Of a DNA stretch of 22,599 nt, positions 7,219 through 15,517 are shown piece after piece. A program made the translations under genes and the position numbers. The notes under the pieces were generated by a model, which made no database searches, was not told the DNA's origin, and saw only the letters and a program-made list of their open reading frames with translations. The stretch is from an uncultured Bacteroidia bacterium. GTDB lineage: Bacteria > Bacteroidota > Bacteroidia > Bacteroidales > UBA932. The DNA lies in the NCBI GenBank assembly GCA_902796455.1, contig CADBPH010000017.1:1-22599 (forward strand). The letters are read 5' to 3'. Position 1 is the stretch's first letter. Each line of letters starts with the position of its first letter.

Positions 7219-9408
7219 ATGAAGCCGATTTCCCATCATATCCTTGCCCTCCTGGCGACCCTGCTGCTCACGGCATGCAGCACCACCCGTGTCCTTCCGG
7301 ACGGCGCCTTCCGCCTGGCGGAGAACAAGGTGAGCGTCGAAGGGAAACGGCATTTCAATACCGCCGCCCTGGAGCCCTATATCAAGCAGAAACCCAACAG
7401 TTACTTCCTGCTGGGATGGAATCCCTTCCTGAACATTTACAACTGGTCAACCCCAGGCAAAGATACCGGATGGGACCGTTTCGTGCGGAAAATCGGCGTC
7501 GCTCCGGTCATCTATGATCCCTCCCTGGTGGAGATTTCGGAGGAAAATATCGCCAAGCACCTGGATTATCTCGGCTATTACCACTCGAAGGTGGATGCCG
7601 ATATCGACGTAAAAGGGAAAAAGGTACGCGTAAATTACCTTGTGAAGTTAGGGAAACAGTTCAAAATCAACGATATCGAATACGTCCTTCCGGAATACGG
7701 TCCCTTCGCGGCGGATTTCCTCAGCGACACTTCTGCCGTGACGGTCAAGCGGGGCGACTTCCTTTCCGAATCCGCCCTGGAAGAGGAAACGGTCCGCTCC
7801 AGCGCCGTCATGCGCCGCATGGGTTACTATGGCTTCTCGAAATATCATTATTTTTATGAAGCCGACACCCTTTCCGTCCCGGGAGAAGCCTCCCTGCAAC
7901 TGACCATTCACGAGTATACCCGGAATTCGCCGGACAAAGAGGCGGAGCCCCTGCGGAAGTTTTCTTTCGGCCAGGTGAACCTCTTCCATCCGGCCAGTCT
8001 CCGCATCCGGGAAAACATCCTGCGAGAGCTGAATACCATCCACCCCGGGGACCCGTACAGTGAAGATGTGGTCAACAATACCTATACGCGGCTGTCCTCC
8101 ATGCGGGTTTTCAGCAGCGTCAATGTGGAACTCAGCCAGAGCGACACGTCGACGGTCGACTGCGAGATCAACCTAAGTCCATCCAAATTGCAGGGTTTCA
8201 AGGCCAATCTGGAGACATCGACCAATTCCAGCGGCCTGCTCGGAATTTCGCCGGAATTGTCTTATTTCCACAAAAATATTTTCCATGGGGGAGAGTGGCT
8301 TAACCTCAGCTTCATGGGGAATTTCCAATTCAAGCTGCAGGACAAGGTCCGCTCCACGGAATTCGGTTTCTCCGCCGGAATCAGCCTCCCGCGCTTCCTC
8401 TTCATCCCCTACAGCCATTTCGAAGGGGCGATTCCCCGGACCGAAATCAAAGCTTCATATAACTATCAGAATCGTCCGGAATATCAACGGAATATCCTGT
8501 CAACGTCCTACGGGTATAGCGGGGTGCACAAGCAATTGTATTACCAGTTTTATCCCGTCAAGCTGAACATCGTCCGCCTGGGGAACATCGATCCCGGTTT
8601 CTATACGTCGCTTTCCAACAATCCATTCATGATGAATGCGTACCGGAATCATTTCGATCTCGGAACCGGCGGAACTTTGTTTTACACCACGGACGCCAGC
8701 GTCGTCCCGCATGGCAGCTACCACTACGCACGATTCCAGCTGGACGTGGCCGGAAATGTCCTGAGCGCATTCCGCTCCCTGATGCCCAAGGACGCCAGCG
8801 GCAGCGGCAGGATCTGGGGAACACCTTTCTCCCAATACGTCCGCGCAGAAGCCTCCTTCGGCAAGACCTGGGCGCTGGGCGCGTCCGAACGGACAACCCT
8901 GGCCACGCGGCTGCTGGCCGGCGCAGGGTATGCCTACGGGAACTCGTCCGCCCTTCCTTTCGAGCAGCAGTTCTATGCCGGCGGCGCCAGCAGCATGCGC
9001 GGCTGGCAGGCCCGCAGCGTGGGTCCGGGATTCGCGAAGCCCAATACGACGTTTGTCATCCCGAACCAGACCGGTGACATGAAACTGGAAGCCAATGCAG
9101 AAATGCGCTTCCCGATGTTCTGGAAAGTAGGGGGAGCCGTCTTCGTGGATGCCGGGAACGTGTGGACGATCCACGATACCCGTTCGAGCGAAGGCGTCCT
9201 GGGCAAGTTTACTGATTTTTATAAAAGCATTGCCCTCGATACGGGATTCGGTGTCCGTCTGGACCTGGGCTTCATCCTGATCCGGCTCGACGCAGGAATG
9301 ATTCTGCATGATCCCTCCCGCGATGCAGGAATGCGGTGGGTCAGCCCGCTTCAATGGCTGCAATCCGGCAATTCCGCCATTCATTTCGGCGTCGGATATC
9401 CCTTCTGA
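7219..9408 (+). CDS. tamL: TamL-like outer-membrane assembly lipoprotein (BamA/TamA superfamily)
   Basis: Starting at the ATG at 7219 gives 729 residues. The N-terminus is a lipoprotein signal: Lys, a Leu-rich core, then LTAC with the lipidated Cys at position 20. A GGAGG lies about 10 bases upstream of this ATG. Residues ~35-310 have the alternating pattern of POTRA domains. Residues ~320-729 look like a 16-strand Omp85 barrel, and the chain ends in an aromatic-rich strand terminating in Phe, as expected of a BAM insertion signal. In Bacteroidota, lipidated TamA homologues are known as TamL and work with TamB in envelope assembly. No tamB is adjacent here, so the symbol rests on the lipobox plus barrel architecture. 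A divergent BamA-like paralogue is the main alternative. The gene converges with rarA, with 13 bases between stops. Confidence 0.8.
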   Translation: MKPISHHILALLATLLLTACSTTRVLPDGAFRLAENKVSVEGKRHFNTAALEPYIKQKPNSYFLLGWNPFLNIYNWSTPGKDTGWDRFVRKIGVAPVIYDPSLVEISEENIAKHLDYLGYYHSKVDADIDVKGKKVRVNYLVKLGKQFKINDIEYVLPEYGPFAADFLSDTSAVTVKRGDFLSESALEEETVRSSAVMRRMGYYGFSKYHYFYEADTLSVPGEASLQLTIHEYTRNSPDKEAEPLRKFSFGQVNLFHPASLRIRENILRELNTIHPGDPYSEDVVNNTYTRLSSMRVFSSVNVELSQSDTSTVDCEINLSPSKLQGFKANLETSTNSSGLLGISPELSYFHKNIFHGGEWLNLSFMGNFQFKLQDKVRSTEFGFSAGISLPRFLFIPYSHFEGAIPRTEIKASYNYQNRPEYQRNILSTSYGYSGVHKQLYYQFYPVKLNIVRLGNIDPGFYTSLSNNPFMMNAYRNHFDLGTGGTLFYTTDASVVPHGSYHYARFQLDVAGNVLSAFRSLMPKDASGSGRIWGTPFSQYVRAEASFGKTWALGASERTTLATRLLAGAGYAYGNSSALPFEQQFYAGGASSMRGWQARSVGPGFAKPNTTFVIPNQTGDMKLEANAEMRFPMFWKVGGAVFVDAGNVWTIHDTRSSEGVLGKFTDFYKSIALDTGFGVRLDLGFILIRLDAGMILHDPSRDAGMRWVSPLQWLQSGNSAIHFGVGYPF

Positions 9409-9421
9409 GAAGAGCCGGAAA

Positions 9422-10777
9422 TCAATCCTTATCCGATCCTTCAGATGGCTGACCGTAATACTTTGGCCAGCAGGATTCCAAATAAGACTTAAGAACAGAT
9501 TCGTGGCGGTTTTCGGCCGGATGGTAAAAGCATGTTCCCGCCAATTCCTCCGGCATGAATTCCAAATCGACGAAATGTCCGGGATAATCGTGGGCATACT
9601 TGTACCCGTCCGCGTATCCGAGCTCTTCCAACAGTTTGGTCGGCGCATTCCGAAGATACAGCGGAACCGGAGCCGTCCGTGTCAGGGCTGCCTTCTCCAG
9701 GGCCGAAGCGATCGCCATATAGGCGGAATTGCTCTTGGGCGAAGAGGCCAGGTAAACCGTGGCCTCCGCCAACGGGATCCTTCCCTCGGGCATTCCGATG
9801 TTCTGGACCGTCTGGAAACAGGCATTGGCCAGCAAAAGGGCATTGGGATTCGCCAGGCCGATGTCTTCCGCCGCCAGGATACAAAGCCGGCGTGCGATGA
9901 AAAGCGGATCCTCGCCTCCGTCCAGCATGCGCGCCAGATAGTAGACCGCCGCATTGGGATCGGAACCGCGGACACTCTTGATAAATGCGGAAATGACATC
10001 ATAATGCATTTCACCGCCCTTGTCATAACGGGCGACATTCTCTTGCAGGCAAGATGTAACAAGTTTATTATCAATAACTATCTTGCCATCTGAGCGGGCT
10101 GAATCCACCACGATTTCCAAGATCCCGAGCAGTTTGCGCGCATCCCCGCCGCTGTAACGGAACAAGGCCTCGGTCTCGCGGACTTGGATATCCATGCCGG
10201 AAAGAAGGACATCTTTCTGGAGCGCACGGTCAAGCAATTCCTGCAGGTCAGCGGCTTCCAGCGATTTCAGGACATAAACCTGGCAGCGGGAGACCAGGGG
10301 ATTGATTACCTCGAACGAGGGATTCTCCGTTGTGGCTCCGACCAGGACGACGGTCCCGTCTTCAACGGCCCCCAGCAAGGCGTCCTGCTGGGATTTGCTG
10401 AACCGGTGGATTTCATCGATAAACAAAATGGGGGATCCTTTCCCCTGTCCGAAGACGGAGGAGCGGTCAGCGCGCGCCTTGTCGATGATCTCGCGGACTT
10501 CCTTGACCCCAGCGCTGACTGCGGACAAGGTATAGAATTCCCGGTCCAGGGAAGAGGCGACAATGCGTGCCAAAGTGGTTTTTCCGACCCCCGGAGGCCC
10601 CCACAAAATAAAGGACGTCAGCGTTCCTTTTTCAATCATGTTCCTCAGAACCGCTCCCGGGCCTACAAGGTGCCGTTGGCCGACATAATCCTCCAAATCC
10701 GTCGGGCGCATCCGCTCGGGAAGGGGAGGAAGCATGCGATTCATCCGCTGAACGTCGCTATCGGCCGCATTTTTCAT
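9422..10777 (-). CDS. rarA: Replication-associated recombination protein A, AAA+ ATPase
   Basis: 451 residues, the usual length for RarA/MgsA/WRNIP1 proteins. Visible AAA+ motifs are Walker A GPPGVGKTT (60-68), Walker B LFIDEIH (118-124), sensor 1 GATTEN (147-152) and a likely arginine finger R164 in NPLVSR. The N-terminal RMRPTDLEDYVGQ segment is typical of clamp-loader-like RarA, and the C-terminal half contains the tetramerisation region with ARMLDGGEDPLFIARRL. RarA acts at stalled replication forks and single-stranded DNA gaps. Met12 could be the start instead of the ATG at 10777, since family homology becomes strong just after it. The gene appears monocistronic. Confidence 0.95.
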   Translation of the reverse strand: MKNAADSDVQRMNRMLPPLPERMRPTDLEDYVGQRHLVGPGAVLRNMIEKGTLTSFILWGPPGVGKTTLARIVASSLDREFYTLSAVSAGVKEVREIIDKARADRSSVFGQGKGSPILFIDEIHRFSKSQQDALLGAVEDGTVVLVGATTENPSFEVINPLVSRCQVYVLKSLEAADLQELLDRALQKDVLLSGMDIQVRETEALFRYSGGDARKLLGILEIVVDSARSDGKIVIDNKLVTSCLQENVARYDKGGEMHYDVISAFIKSVRGSDPNAAVYYLARMLDGGEDPLFIARRLCILAAEDIGLANPNALLLANACFQTVQNIGMPEGRIPLAEATVYLASSPKSNSAYMAIASALEKAALTRTAPVPLYLRNAPTKLLEELGYADGYKYAHDYPGHFVDLEFMPEELAGTCFYHPAENRHESVLKSYLESCWPKYYGQPSEGSDKD

Positions 10778-10811
10778 AATTAATTAAAAATCAATTAAAG
10801 AAACAAGATTG

Positions 10812-10844
10812 TTAAATTACTTAACATTTTTGTTAAGCCCCAAA
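10812..10844 (-). promoter_or_regulatory. Weak promoter candidate for rarA with embedded hairpin
   Basis: On the minus strand, TTTG (10844-10841) is followed after 21 bases by TAATTTAA (10819-10812), which matches TAnnTTTG at all but its last two bases. The spacer contains a perfect 6-bp inverted repeat, CTTAAC (10820-10825) and GTTAAG (10832-10837). The hairpin could instead help end transcription of the upstream GNAT gene, although no U-run follows it. Both readings are tentative. Confidence 0.2.
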
Positions 10845-10873
10845 ATCAGCTAAAATCCGCCGAAATACCGCAT

Positions 10874-12004
10874 CTAAATGTCCTTCCCGTACACGCGCCG
10901 ACGCTTGGTCTGCTCGGTCTCGTAGATATCCCACGTACCTTGCATTTTTACATTGGATTCCAATTCAGCGTTGCTCTCTCCATACTTGAATCCGTTCTTT
11001 ATATAGAGATTGATCAGGTCTTCGAAAATGACGGCGAGCACCCCGCGCGAACGCCATTCGGCCTTCACTCCGATCAGCAGCAATTCGACGGATTCCTCGT
11101 ATTTGAAGAACATGGATTTCAGGAGATGATACCACCCGAACGGGAACAGTTTCCCGCCGCCCTTCTGCAGCGCACGGGTGATCGAGGGCATGGTGATGCC
11201 GACACCGATGATGTTGCCGTCGCTGTCTTCCACGATGTTGACGAATTTGAGGTCCAGCAATCCCAGGTACGTATCGATGTATTTGTCGACCATGTTATCC
11301 GGCAGGATGGTGAAATTATACAATTCGCCATAGGTCTCGTTGATCAGGTCGAAGATTTTGTGGCCGATCCCTTCTTTGAGCACCTCTTTCCGCGTCGGTT
11401 TCCGCAGGCGGACACCATAGCGTTCCTTGACGAGCTGGGCGACCCGGGTCACTTTCTCCGGAACCTGCTTCGGGATGAAAATCTTATACTCCAGCCAGTC
11501 CACTTCCTTGCTGAATCCCATGGCCTCCATGTGCTGGGAATAGTAAGGATAATTGTACAGGAGCGCCATCGTGCAAAGCTGGTCGAACCCTTCCACCAGC
11601 ATGCCTTCCGCATCGAAATCCGTAAAGCCGAGCGGCCCGGCAATGTGGGTCATCCCACGCTGCTTTCCGAACTCTACCACCTTGTCTATCAGCGCTTTCG
11701 AGACTTCCGGATCATCGATGAAGTCAAACCAGCCGTAGCGTACTTCCTGGTGTCCCCACTTTTCATTGGCCCGCCGGTTGACGATGGCCGCGACGCGGCC
11801 GGCAATCTTTCCGTCTTTGTAAGCCAGATAACAGGCTGCCTCACAAAACTGGAAAGCCGGGTTCCGGTCGGGATCCAGTGTCGCCATCTCGTCTGTAAAC
11901 AGTTTCGGGACAAACCAGGGAACTCCTTTGTAGAGCTGGTTCTGAAAGTTCACGAACTTCCTCATCATGGATTTGTCCGTGACTTGCTGAATTTGGATAG
12001 ACAT
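10874..12004 (-). CDS. GNAT-fold acetyltransferase-like protein of unknown substrate
   Basis: 376 residues. It resembles a conserved Bacteroidetes family usually annotated as GNAT or N-acetyltransferase, distantly like E. coli YghO. Recognisable conserved stretches are RNPAF (52-56), AYKDGKIAGRVAAIVN, YGWFDFIDD, GPLGFTDFDAEG and YNYPYY. The AYKDGKIAGRVAAIVN strand resembles the central GNAT beta-hairpin, and the GVLAVIFEDLINLYIKNG segment near the C-terminus fits a second GNAT half. No signal peptide or membrane segment is seen, so it is probably cytoplasmic. I do not recognise a substrate. It is flanked by its own divergent promoter region and appears to be transcribed alone. Confidence 0.75.
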   Translation of the reverse strand: MSIQIQQVTDKSMMRKFVNFQNQLYKGVPWFVPKLFTDEMATLDPDRNPAFQFCEAACYLAYKDGKIAGRVAAIVNRRANEKWGHQEVRYGWFDFIDDPEVSKALIDKVVEFGKQRGMTHIAGPLGFTDFDAEGMLVEGFDQLCTMALLYNYPYYSQHMEAMGFSKEVDWLEYKIFIPKQVPEKVTRVAQLVKERYGVRLRKPTRKEVLKEGIGHKIFDLINETYGELYNFTILPDNMVDKYIDTYLGLLDLKFVNIVEDSDGNIIGVGITMPSITRALQKGGGKLFPFGWYHLLKSMFFKYEESVELLLIGVKAEWRSRGVLAVIFEDLINLYIKNGFKYGESNAELESNVKMQGTWDIYETEQTKRRRVYGKDI

Positions 12005-12034
12005 AAGTAAGTATGTGTATAGGTCTTAGTTTCG

Positions 12035-12042
12035 CAAATATA
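12035..12042 (-). promoter_or_regulatory. Putative -7 element for the GNAT-like gene
   Basis: The minus-strand sequence TATATTTG is a full match to TAnnTTTG, 31 bases upstream of the GNAT start. No matching -33 TTTG is seen at the expected distance, so support is partial. Confidence 0.42.
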
Positions 12043-12099
12043 GTCATTATTCTCTTTTTATTGTACGCCGCTGCCGGGCGGGGGAATCTCTTTTTTTGC

Positions 12100-12107
12100 T
12101 AAATTTG
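12100..12107 (+). promoter_or_regulatory. Putative -7 element for the exported-protein pair
   Basis: TAAATTTG, identical to the -7 box of the TamL-like gene, lies 23 bases upstream of the ATG at 12131, which implies a very short leader. The expected -33 region is GC-rich with no TTTG, so an activator or a weak promoter is possible. Confidence 0.45.
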
Positions 12108-12130
12108 TAATTCAAACAAGCGAGCCCACG

Positions 12131-12679
12131 ATGCCCCGGAGGTGGAAAATATTCTTCCTGCTGATTCTCATGCTGTTGCACCACTCCCTCTGCGAAGGTC
12201 AGCAGAAGGGGACAGGGCGCTATTCTGCCGGAGGGCTGTTTTCTCTGAACCAATGCGGGATCGCCTTCACCTTTGATGACAGGGAAGACCTCTTTTCGGA
12301 AATCGTATTGGCGGCCGATCTGACCGGCGTCGTTCCCGGGCAGGTGCGCCGGCCCGGCATCCGGGCGGAATATTACCGCAATTACATTTTGCGGGAACTG
12401 CAAGTTCCTGAAATGCAAATGGCTTTATATGCCGGAATGGGCGGTGTCACCGGTTACGTGATGGATTACAATTCACCGATGGGCCTGCTGGCGGGAATAT
12501 CCGGAACGATCGGTGTCCGGATGCGATTCCAGCTGCCGGTTGAAATCCGCTTCGGTTTTTCCGGCAGCCTGGCGGCGCACGCGGTTTTCACCGGGAAGGT
12601 CAACCAGACCTTGATACTGTATCGTAACGGCTTGATAAACTTAGTATATCCACGCATTAACATAAACTATCGCTTCTAA
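12131..12679 (+). CDS. Small exported protein, probable outer-membrane beta-barrel, unknown family
   Basis: 182 residues. The N-terminus has a signal peptide: MPRRWK followed by a Leu/Ile core to about residue 20, with likely cleavage near CEG-QQ. The mature part alternates hydrophobic and polar residues with many Gly and aromatics (for example GLLAGISGTIGVRMRF) and ends NINYRF, a C-terminal Phe strand typical of small outer-membrane barrels. I do not recognise the family. Its stop overlaps the next start by one base (TAATG), so the two products are probably made together. A periplasmic or surface location is inferred from the signal peptide. Confidence 0.65.
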   Translation: MPRRWKIFFLLILMLLHHSLCEGQQKGTGRYSAGGLFSLNQCGIAFTFDDREDLFSEIVLAADLTGVVPGQVRRPGIRAEYYRNYILRELQVPEMQMALYAGMGGVTGYVMDYNSPMGLLAGISGTIGVRMRFQLPVEIRFGFSGSLAAHAVFTGKVNQTLILYRNGLINLVYPRININYRF

Positions 12680-13299
12680 TGGAACGCCGCCTTTGGACTG
12701 CCATCATCCTGGCACTGATTGCCTTGTTTTCCCCGCGGGATGCCCGCGGCGGGAACTGGCGCTTCGGCCTGGAATGGGGAGCCTCTCCTGCGGTCTTTTC
12801 CTCGGGAAAGTACTCTTTCCTGACGGAGGACGGCTATCTGATTCAGCGTTCCGAAAACAAATGGGGACTCGCGCTCAACGGCGAGCTCCTGAGCGGAATC
12901 GGCTGGGACTTTTCCGATCATTGGACAACGATGCTGAAAACCGGATATGCCGGCATTTCGAAGGATATCCGGATTGTTCCTTTCTTGCTCGAAACGACTT
13001 ATTCCTTTACGGGAAACGATTCCGGATGGGCACTGTGCCTGTCCGGCGGAGCCGGCTTGAACGAGCATTTCCGGGGCCCCGTTTCGTACCTGGGGAATCT
13101 CGGCGCCGCATACCGGATTCCGCTAACCTCTTTCCTTTCAATGGATTTGAAAGCAGGTTTGCGCGCCGCGTGGACCAGACCGCCCTTGTATGACGGAGCG
13201 GCCCGTGTGCCGGAATCGGATATCCGGCGGAACCAATTCGGCGTTGTGGGAGGCAAGTTTACCATTGCCTTTCATTTCGCCCCGTCGAAAAAGAAATAA
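12679..13299 (+). CDS. Small exported barrel-like protein, unknown family
   Basis: 206 residues. Residues 1-24 form a signal peptide (MERR, then a hydrophobic core, then DARGGNW). The mature chain is rich in Gly and aromatics with barrel-like strands such as WGLALNGELLSGIGW and KFTIAFHF, and ends in a short charged tail of lysines. I recognise no domain. It starts on the last base of the preceding stop, indicating translational coupling. The shared design suggests the two proteins act in the same envelope process, but detailed similarity between them is not obvious by eye. Whether the downstream flavodiiron gene belongs to the same transcript is uncertain because a hairpin separates them. Confidence 0.65.
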   Translation: MERRLWTAIILALIALFSPRDARGGNWRFGLEWGASPAVFSSGKYSFLTEDGYLIQRSENKWGLALNGELLSGIGWDFSDHWTTMLKTGYAGISKDIRIVPFLLETTYSFTGNDSGWALCLSGGAGLNEHFRGPVSYLGNLGAAYRIPLTSFLSMDLKAGLRAAWTRPPLYDGAARVPESDIRRNQFGVVGGKFTIAFHFAPSKKK

Positions 13300-13304
13300 C
13301 AGGC

Positions 13305-13339
13305 TCGTTCTCGCGGAGGATGGTTTTCGCTGAGGACGA
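13305..13339 (+). other. RNA hairpin between exported-protein gene and flavodiiron gene
   Basis: TCGTTCTCGCG (13305-13315) can pair with CGCTGAGGACGA (13328-13339) as an 11-bp stem with one G-U pair and one bulged U, around a 12-base loop. An A-rich stretch follows rather than a U-run, so it is not a classic intrinsic terminator. It could end or process the upstream transcript or control the flavodiiron leader. Confidence 0.4.
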
Positions 13340-13366
13340 ATTGAACTAAAGAATAAAAAAAGCAAT

Positions 13367-14521
13367 ATGAAGATTTCTGAAAGAATCAGGTATGTAGGCG
13401 TCAACGATTGCGCCAAGGAACTTTTCGAAAACCAATGGCCGCTGCCCTGGGGCGTCAGCTACAATTCCTATCTGGTAATAGGGGACAAGGTGGCCCTCAT
13501 CGATACGGCGGCTGCGGGCTTCGGGGACGAATTCCTGGACAATATCCGGATGGAGATCGGTGAGCGGCACATCGACTACCTGGTTGTCAACCACATGGAA
13601 CCGGACCATTCTGCCCTGATGGCACGGATCCGGCAGGCGTATCCCGCCATCGAAATCCTGACCTCTGCAAAGGCGGTTCCGATGATTGCCGGCTATCAGG
13701 GAATCACGGACGGCATCCGGGTCGTCCGGGAAGGGGAGACCCTGGACCTGGGCGGTGCGACGCTGCAGTTTTTCATGACGCCGATGGTCCACTGGCCCGA
13801 AACCATGATGACCTTCCTGCAAGAGGAGAAAACCTTATTCTCCGGAGATGCTTTCGGCTGTTTCAAGGCAGTCGGAAATGCTGTAAATGAGCGTTTTGCG
13901 GACTTTGAAGACGAGATGGTCCGCTATTATTCCAACATCGTCGGCAAATACGGCCAGACGGTTCAGGCCGCCTTGAAAAAGCTTGCAGGACTGACCCTGG
14001 AGCGCATCTGCCCGACCCACGGTCCGGTCTGGAGCGGGGAAGAGATGGGACAGGTTGTCGCGCTGTATGACAAGCTCAGCCGCTACGAGGGAATTCCCGG
14101 CGTTTGCATCGTATATGGTTCCATGTATGGCAATACGGCGCAGGCTGCGGAAACACTTGCTGCAGAACTGGAAAAGCGGGGGATTCCCCATGTGATGCAC
14201 AACCTGACGCAGGAGCATGTCTCTTTTGCCTACCGGGACCTGTTCCGGTACGACACCCTCGTCGTCGGCGCACCGACCTATAACAACGACATTTTCCCGC
14301 CGGTCCGGGATTTCATGCACGGGGTAGGGGCACGACTGGTCAAGAACCGGCGGTTCGCTGCTTTCGGGTCTTATACGTGGATGGGAGCCAGCGTCAAGCT
14401 GCTGAACGAAATGGCTGAGGCCTGCAAATTCACCCTGGTCAGCGAGGGCCTGTCGTTCCCGCAGGGGTATTCTCCGGAAAAATGCGACATGGCGGGGCTT
14501 GCTGACAAATTGGCTGAATAA
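13367..14521 (+). CDS. Flavodiiron protein (FprA-type A flavoprotein)
   Basis: 384 residues with the two-domain core of flavodiiron proteins. The N-terminal metallo-beta-lactamase domain keeps all expected iron ligands: H76-x-E78-x-D80 (with H81) in NHMEPDHS, H142 in VHWPET, D161 in GDAFG and H218 in PTHGP. The C-terminal flavodoxin domain starts near residue 246 with the FMN loop YGSMYGNT (250-257). These enzymes reduce O2 to water or NO to N2O in the cytoplasm and protect anaerobes during brief oxygen or nitric-oxide exposure. There is no fused rubredoxin or flavin reductase domain, so an external electron donor is needed; none is adjacent. I see no clear TAnnTTTG upstream. A strong terminator follows. 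Confidence 0.95.
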   Translation: MKISERIRYVGVNDCAKELFENQWPLPWGVSYNSYLVIGDKVALIDTAAAGFGDEFLDNIRMEIGERHIDYLVVNHMEPDHSALMARIRQAYPAIEILTSAKAVPMIAGYQGITDGIRVVREGETLDLGGATLQFFMTPMVHWPETMMTFLQEEKTLFSGDAFGCFKAVGNAVNERFADFEDEMVRYYSNIVGKYGQTVQAALKKLAGLTLERICPTHGPVWSGEEMGQVVALYDKLSRYEGIPGVCIVYGSMYGNTAQAAETLAAELEKRGIPHVMHNLTQEHVSFAYRDLFRYDTLVVGAPTYNNDIFPPVRDFMHGVGARLVKNRRFAAFGSYTWMGASVKLLNEMAEACKFTLVSEGLSFPQGYSPEKCDMAGLADKLAE

Positions 14522-14535
14522 CAACTTCTTACAAC

Positions 14536-14570
14536 GAGTGGGCGACCAATCAGTCGCCCACTCAATTTTT
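14536..14570 (+). terminator. Intrinsic terminator after the flavodiiron gene
   Basis: A perfect 11-bp stem (14536-14546 with 14553-14563, GAGTGGGCGAC arm) surrounds a 6-base loop and is followed by AATTTTTT. It begins 14 bases after the flavodiiron stop. The U-run is on the plus strand only, so it serves the plus-strand gene, though the stem could also slow transcription arriving from 14590. Confidence 0.9.
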
Positions 14571-14589
14571 TGCTTTTCAGAAAGCCGGA

Positions 14590-15366
14590 TTACATCCTCC
14601 GGATCCAGATATTGCGGAAACTGATTGCCGGGCTCGGGTCACCGTGGCTCTGCAACAAGATCGGGCCGTCTCCATGGACCTTGACCTTCGGGACGCCGAT
14701 ATACTCCGTCGTTCCCAGGATTTCCGTATTGTTCTGGACGACAACGCCGTTGTGGATCACGGTCACGCGGGGACGATACAGATAACTGCCATCTTCCTTG
14801 AAAACAGGGGCCGTGTAGATGATGTCGTACACATTCCATTCGCCCGGGGCGCGCATGGCGTTCACCAGCGGGGGAGTTTGCTTGTAGATGGATCCGGCCT
14901 GGCCGTTGACGTAAGTTTCATTCTTGAAATTGTCCAGTACCTGGATTTCGTACATGTTCTGGAGATAAACGCCGCTGTTGCCGCGAGACTGGCTCTTGAA
15001 TTCTTCGCCCATCGGCGGGACGCACCATTCGATGTGGAGCTGGAAACTGCCGAAAGATTCCTTGGTCTGGATGTTTCCGGCTTTTTTATTGACCGTCATG
15101 ACACCGTCATGGACATCCCAGCCGGCAGGGGAATGATCCTGTTTTTCCCACGCGGACAGATCCTTGCCGTCGAATAAGACAATCGCATCGGACGGTGCGC
15201 TGCAAGTCGCCTGGTCGCCGGGAGTCACAATCGCCGGCTGCGGGGTCCAGAACTCTGTCATCTTCGGTTTCATCGGCTCAGGTTTCGGGTATTCCTTGGT
15301 TTCCTGGGCGAGAGCGGCTCCGGCCAGAAGGAGGAGCGCTGTCGAGAGAATCAGTTGCTTTTTCAT
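14590..15366 (-). CDS. Exported 3-keto-disaccharide hydrolase domain protein (DUF1080)
   Basis: The ATG at 15366 gives 258 residues and places a normal signal peptide (MKKQLILST, hydrophobic core, then ALA-QE) at the N-terminus. The frame stays open upstream to 15438, but that extension would bury the signal. The mature part is a DUF1080 / 3-keto-disaccharide hydrolase concanavalin-like fold: FDGKDLSAWE, GSFQLHIEWCVP, GNSGVYLQNMYEIQVLDN, GEWNVYDIIYTAP and a C-terminal FRNIWIR strand. Members cleave 3-keto-glycosides made by oxidoreductases, in the periplasm or at the surface. No 3-dehydrogenase partner is encoded here. It diverges from the GH13 gene across 151 bases. Confidence 0.88.
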   Translation of the reverse strand: MKKQLILSTALLLLAGAALAQETKEYPKPEPMKPKMTEFWTPQPAIVTPGDQATCSAPSDAIVLFDGKDLSAWEKQDHSPAGWDVHDGVMTVNKKAGNIQTKESFGSFQLHIEWCVPPMGEEFKSQSRGNSGVYLQNMYEIQVLDNFKNETYVNGQAGSIYKQTPPLVNAMRAPGEWNVYDIIYTAPVFKEDGSYLYRPRVTVIHNGVVVQNNTEILGTTEYIGVPKVKVHGDGPILLQSHGDPSPAISFRNIWIRRM

Positions 15367-15435
15367 TGTATTGATCGGTTTTAATGGATATCGCTGCGGA
15401 GGGACAGGAAAGGCTCTTGTTGAACGATTCCGAAA

Positions 15436-15451
15436 CAAAAATACAAAATTA
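15436..15451 (-). promoter_or_regulatory. Putative tandem -7 elements for the DUF1080 gene
   Basis: On the minus strand, TAATTTTG (15451-15444) and TATTTTTG (15443-15436) each fit TAnnTTTG and abut one another. They lie about 70-85 bases upstream of the ATG at 15366. No good -33 TTTG is seen for either, so it is unclear which, if any, is used. Confidence 0.35.
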
Positions 15452-15452
15452 A

Positions 15453-15484
15453 TATGGAATAACGCCGATTAATGCATATATTTG
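15453..15484 (+). promoter_or_regulatory. Putative promoter of the GH13 gene
   Basis: TATATTTG at 15477-15484 is a full -7 match. TATG at 15453-15456, one base off TTTG, sits 20 bases upstream. Transcription would begin near 15491. This supports the ATG at 15518 rather than the in-frame TTG at 15482, which lies in the -7 box. Confidence 0.5.
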
Positions 15485-15517
15485 GTACGAGCCACAGACC
15501 CATTTATACACAACGCT

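Noticed and set aside
8500..9648. Minus-strand open frame of 382 codons opposite the TamL-like barrel.
   Set aside because: Antisense shadow overlapping both the barrel and the end of rarA, with no protein-like motif.
15367..15438. N-terminal extension of the DUF1080 protein to 15438.
   Set aside because: It places 24 residues before a standard signal peptide and runs through the promoter region.
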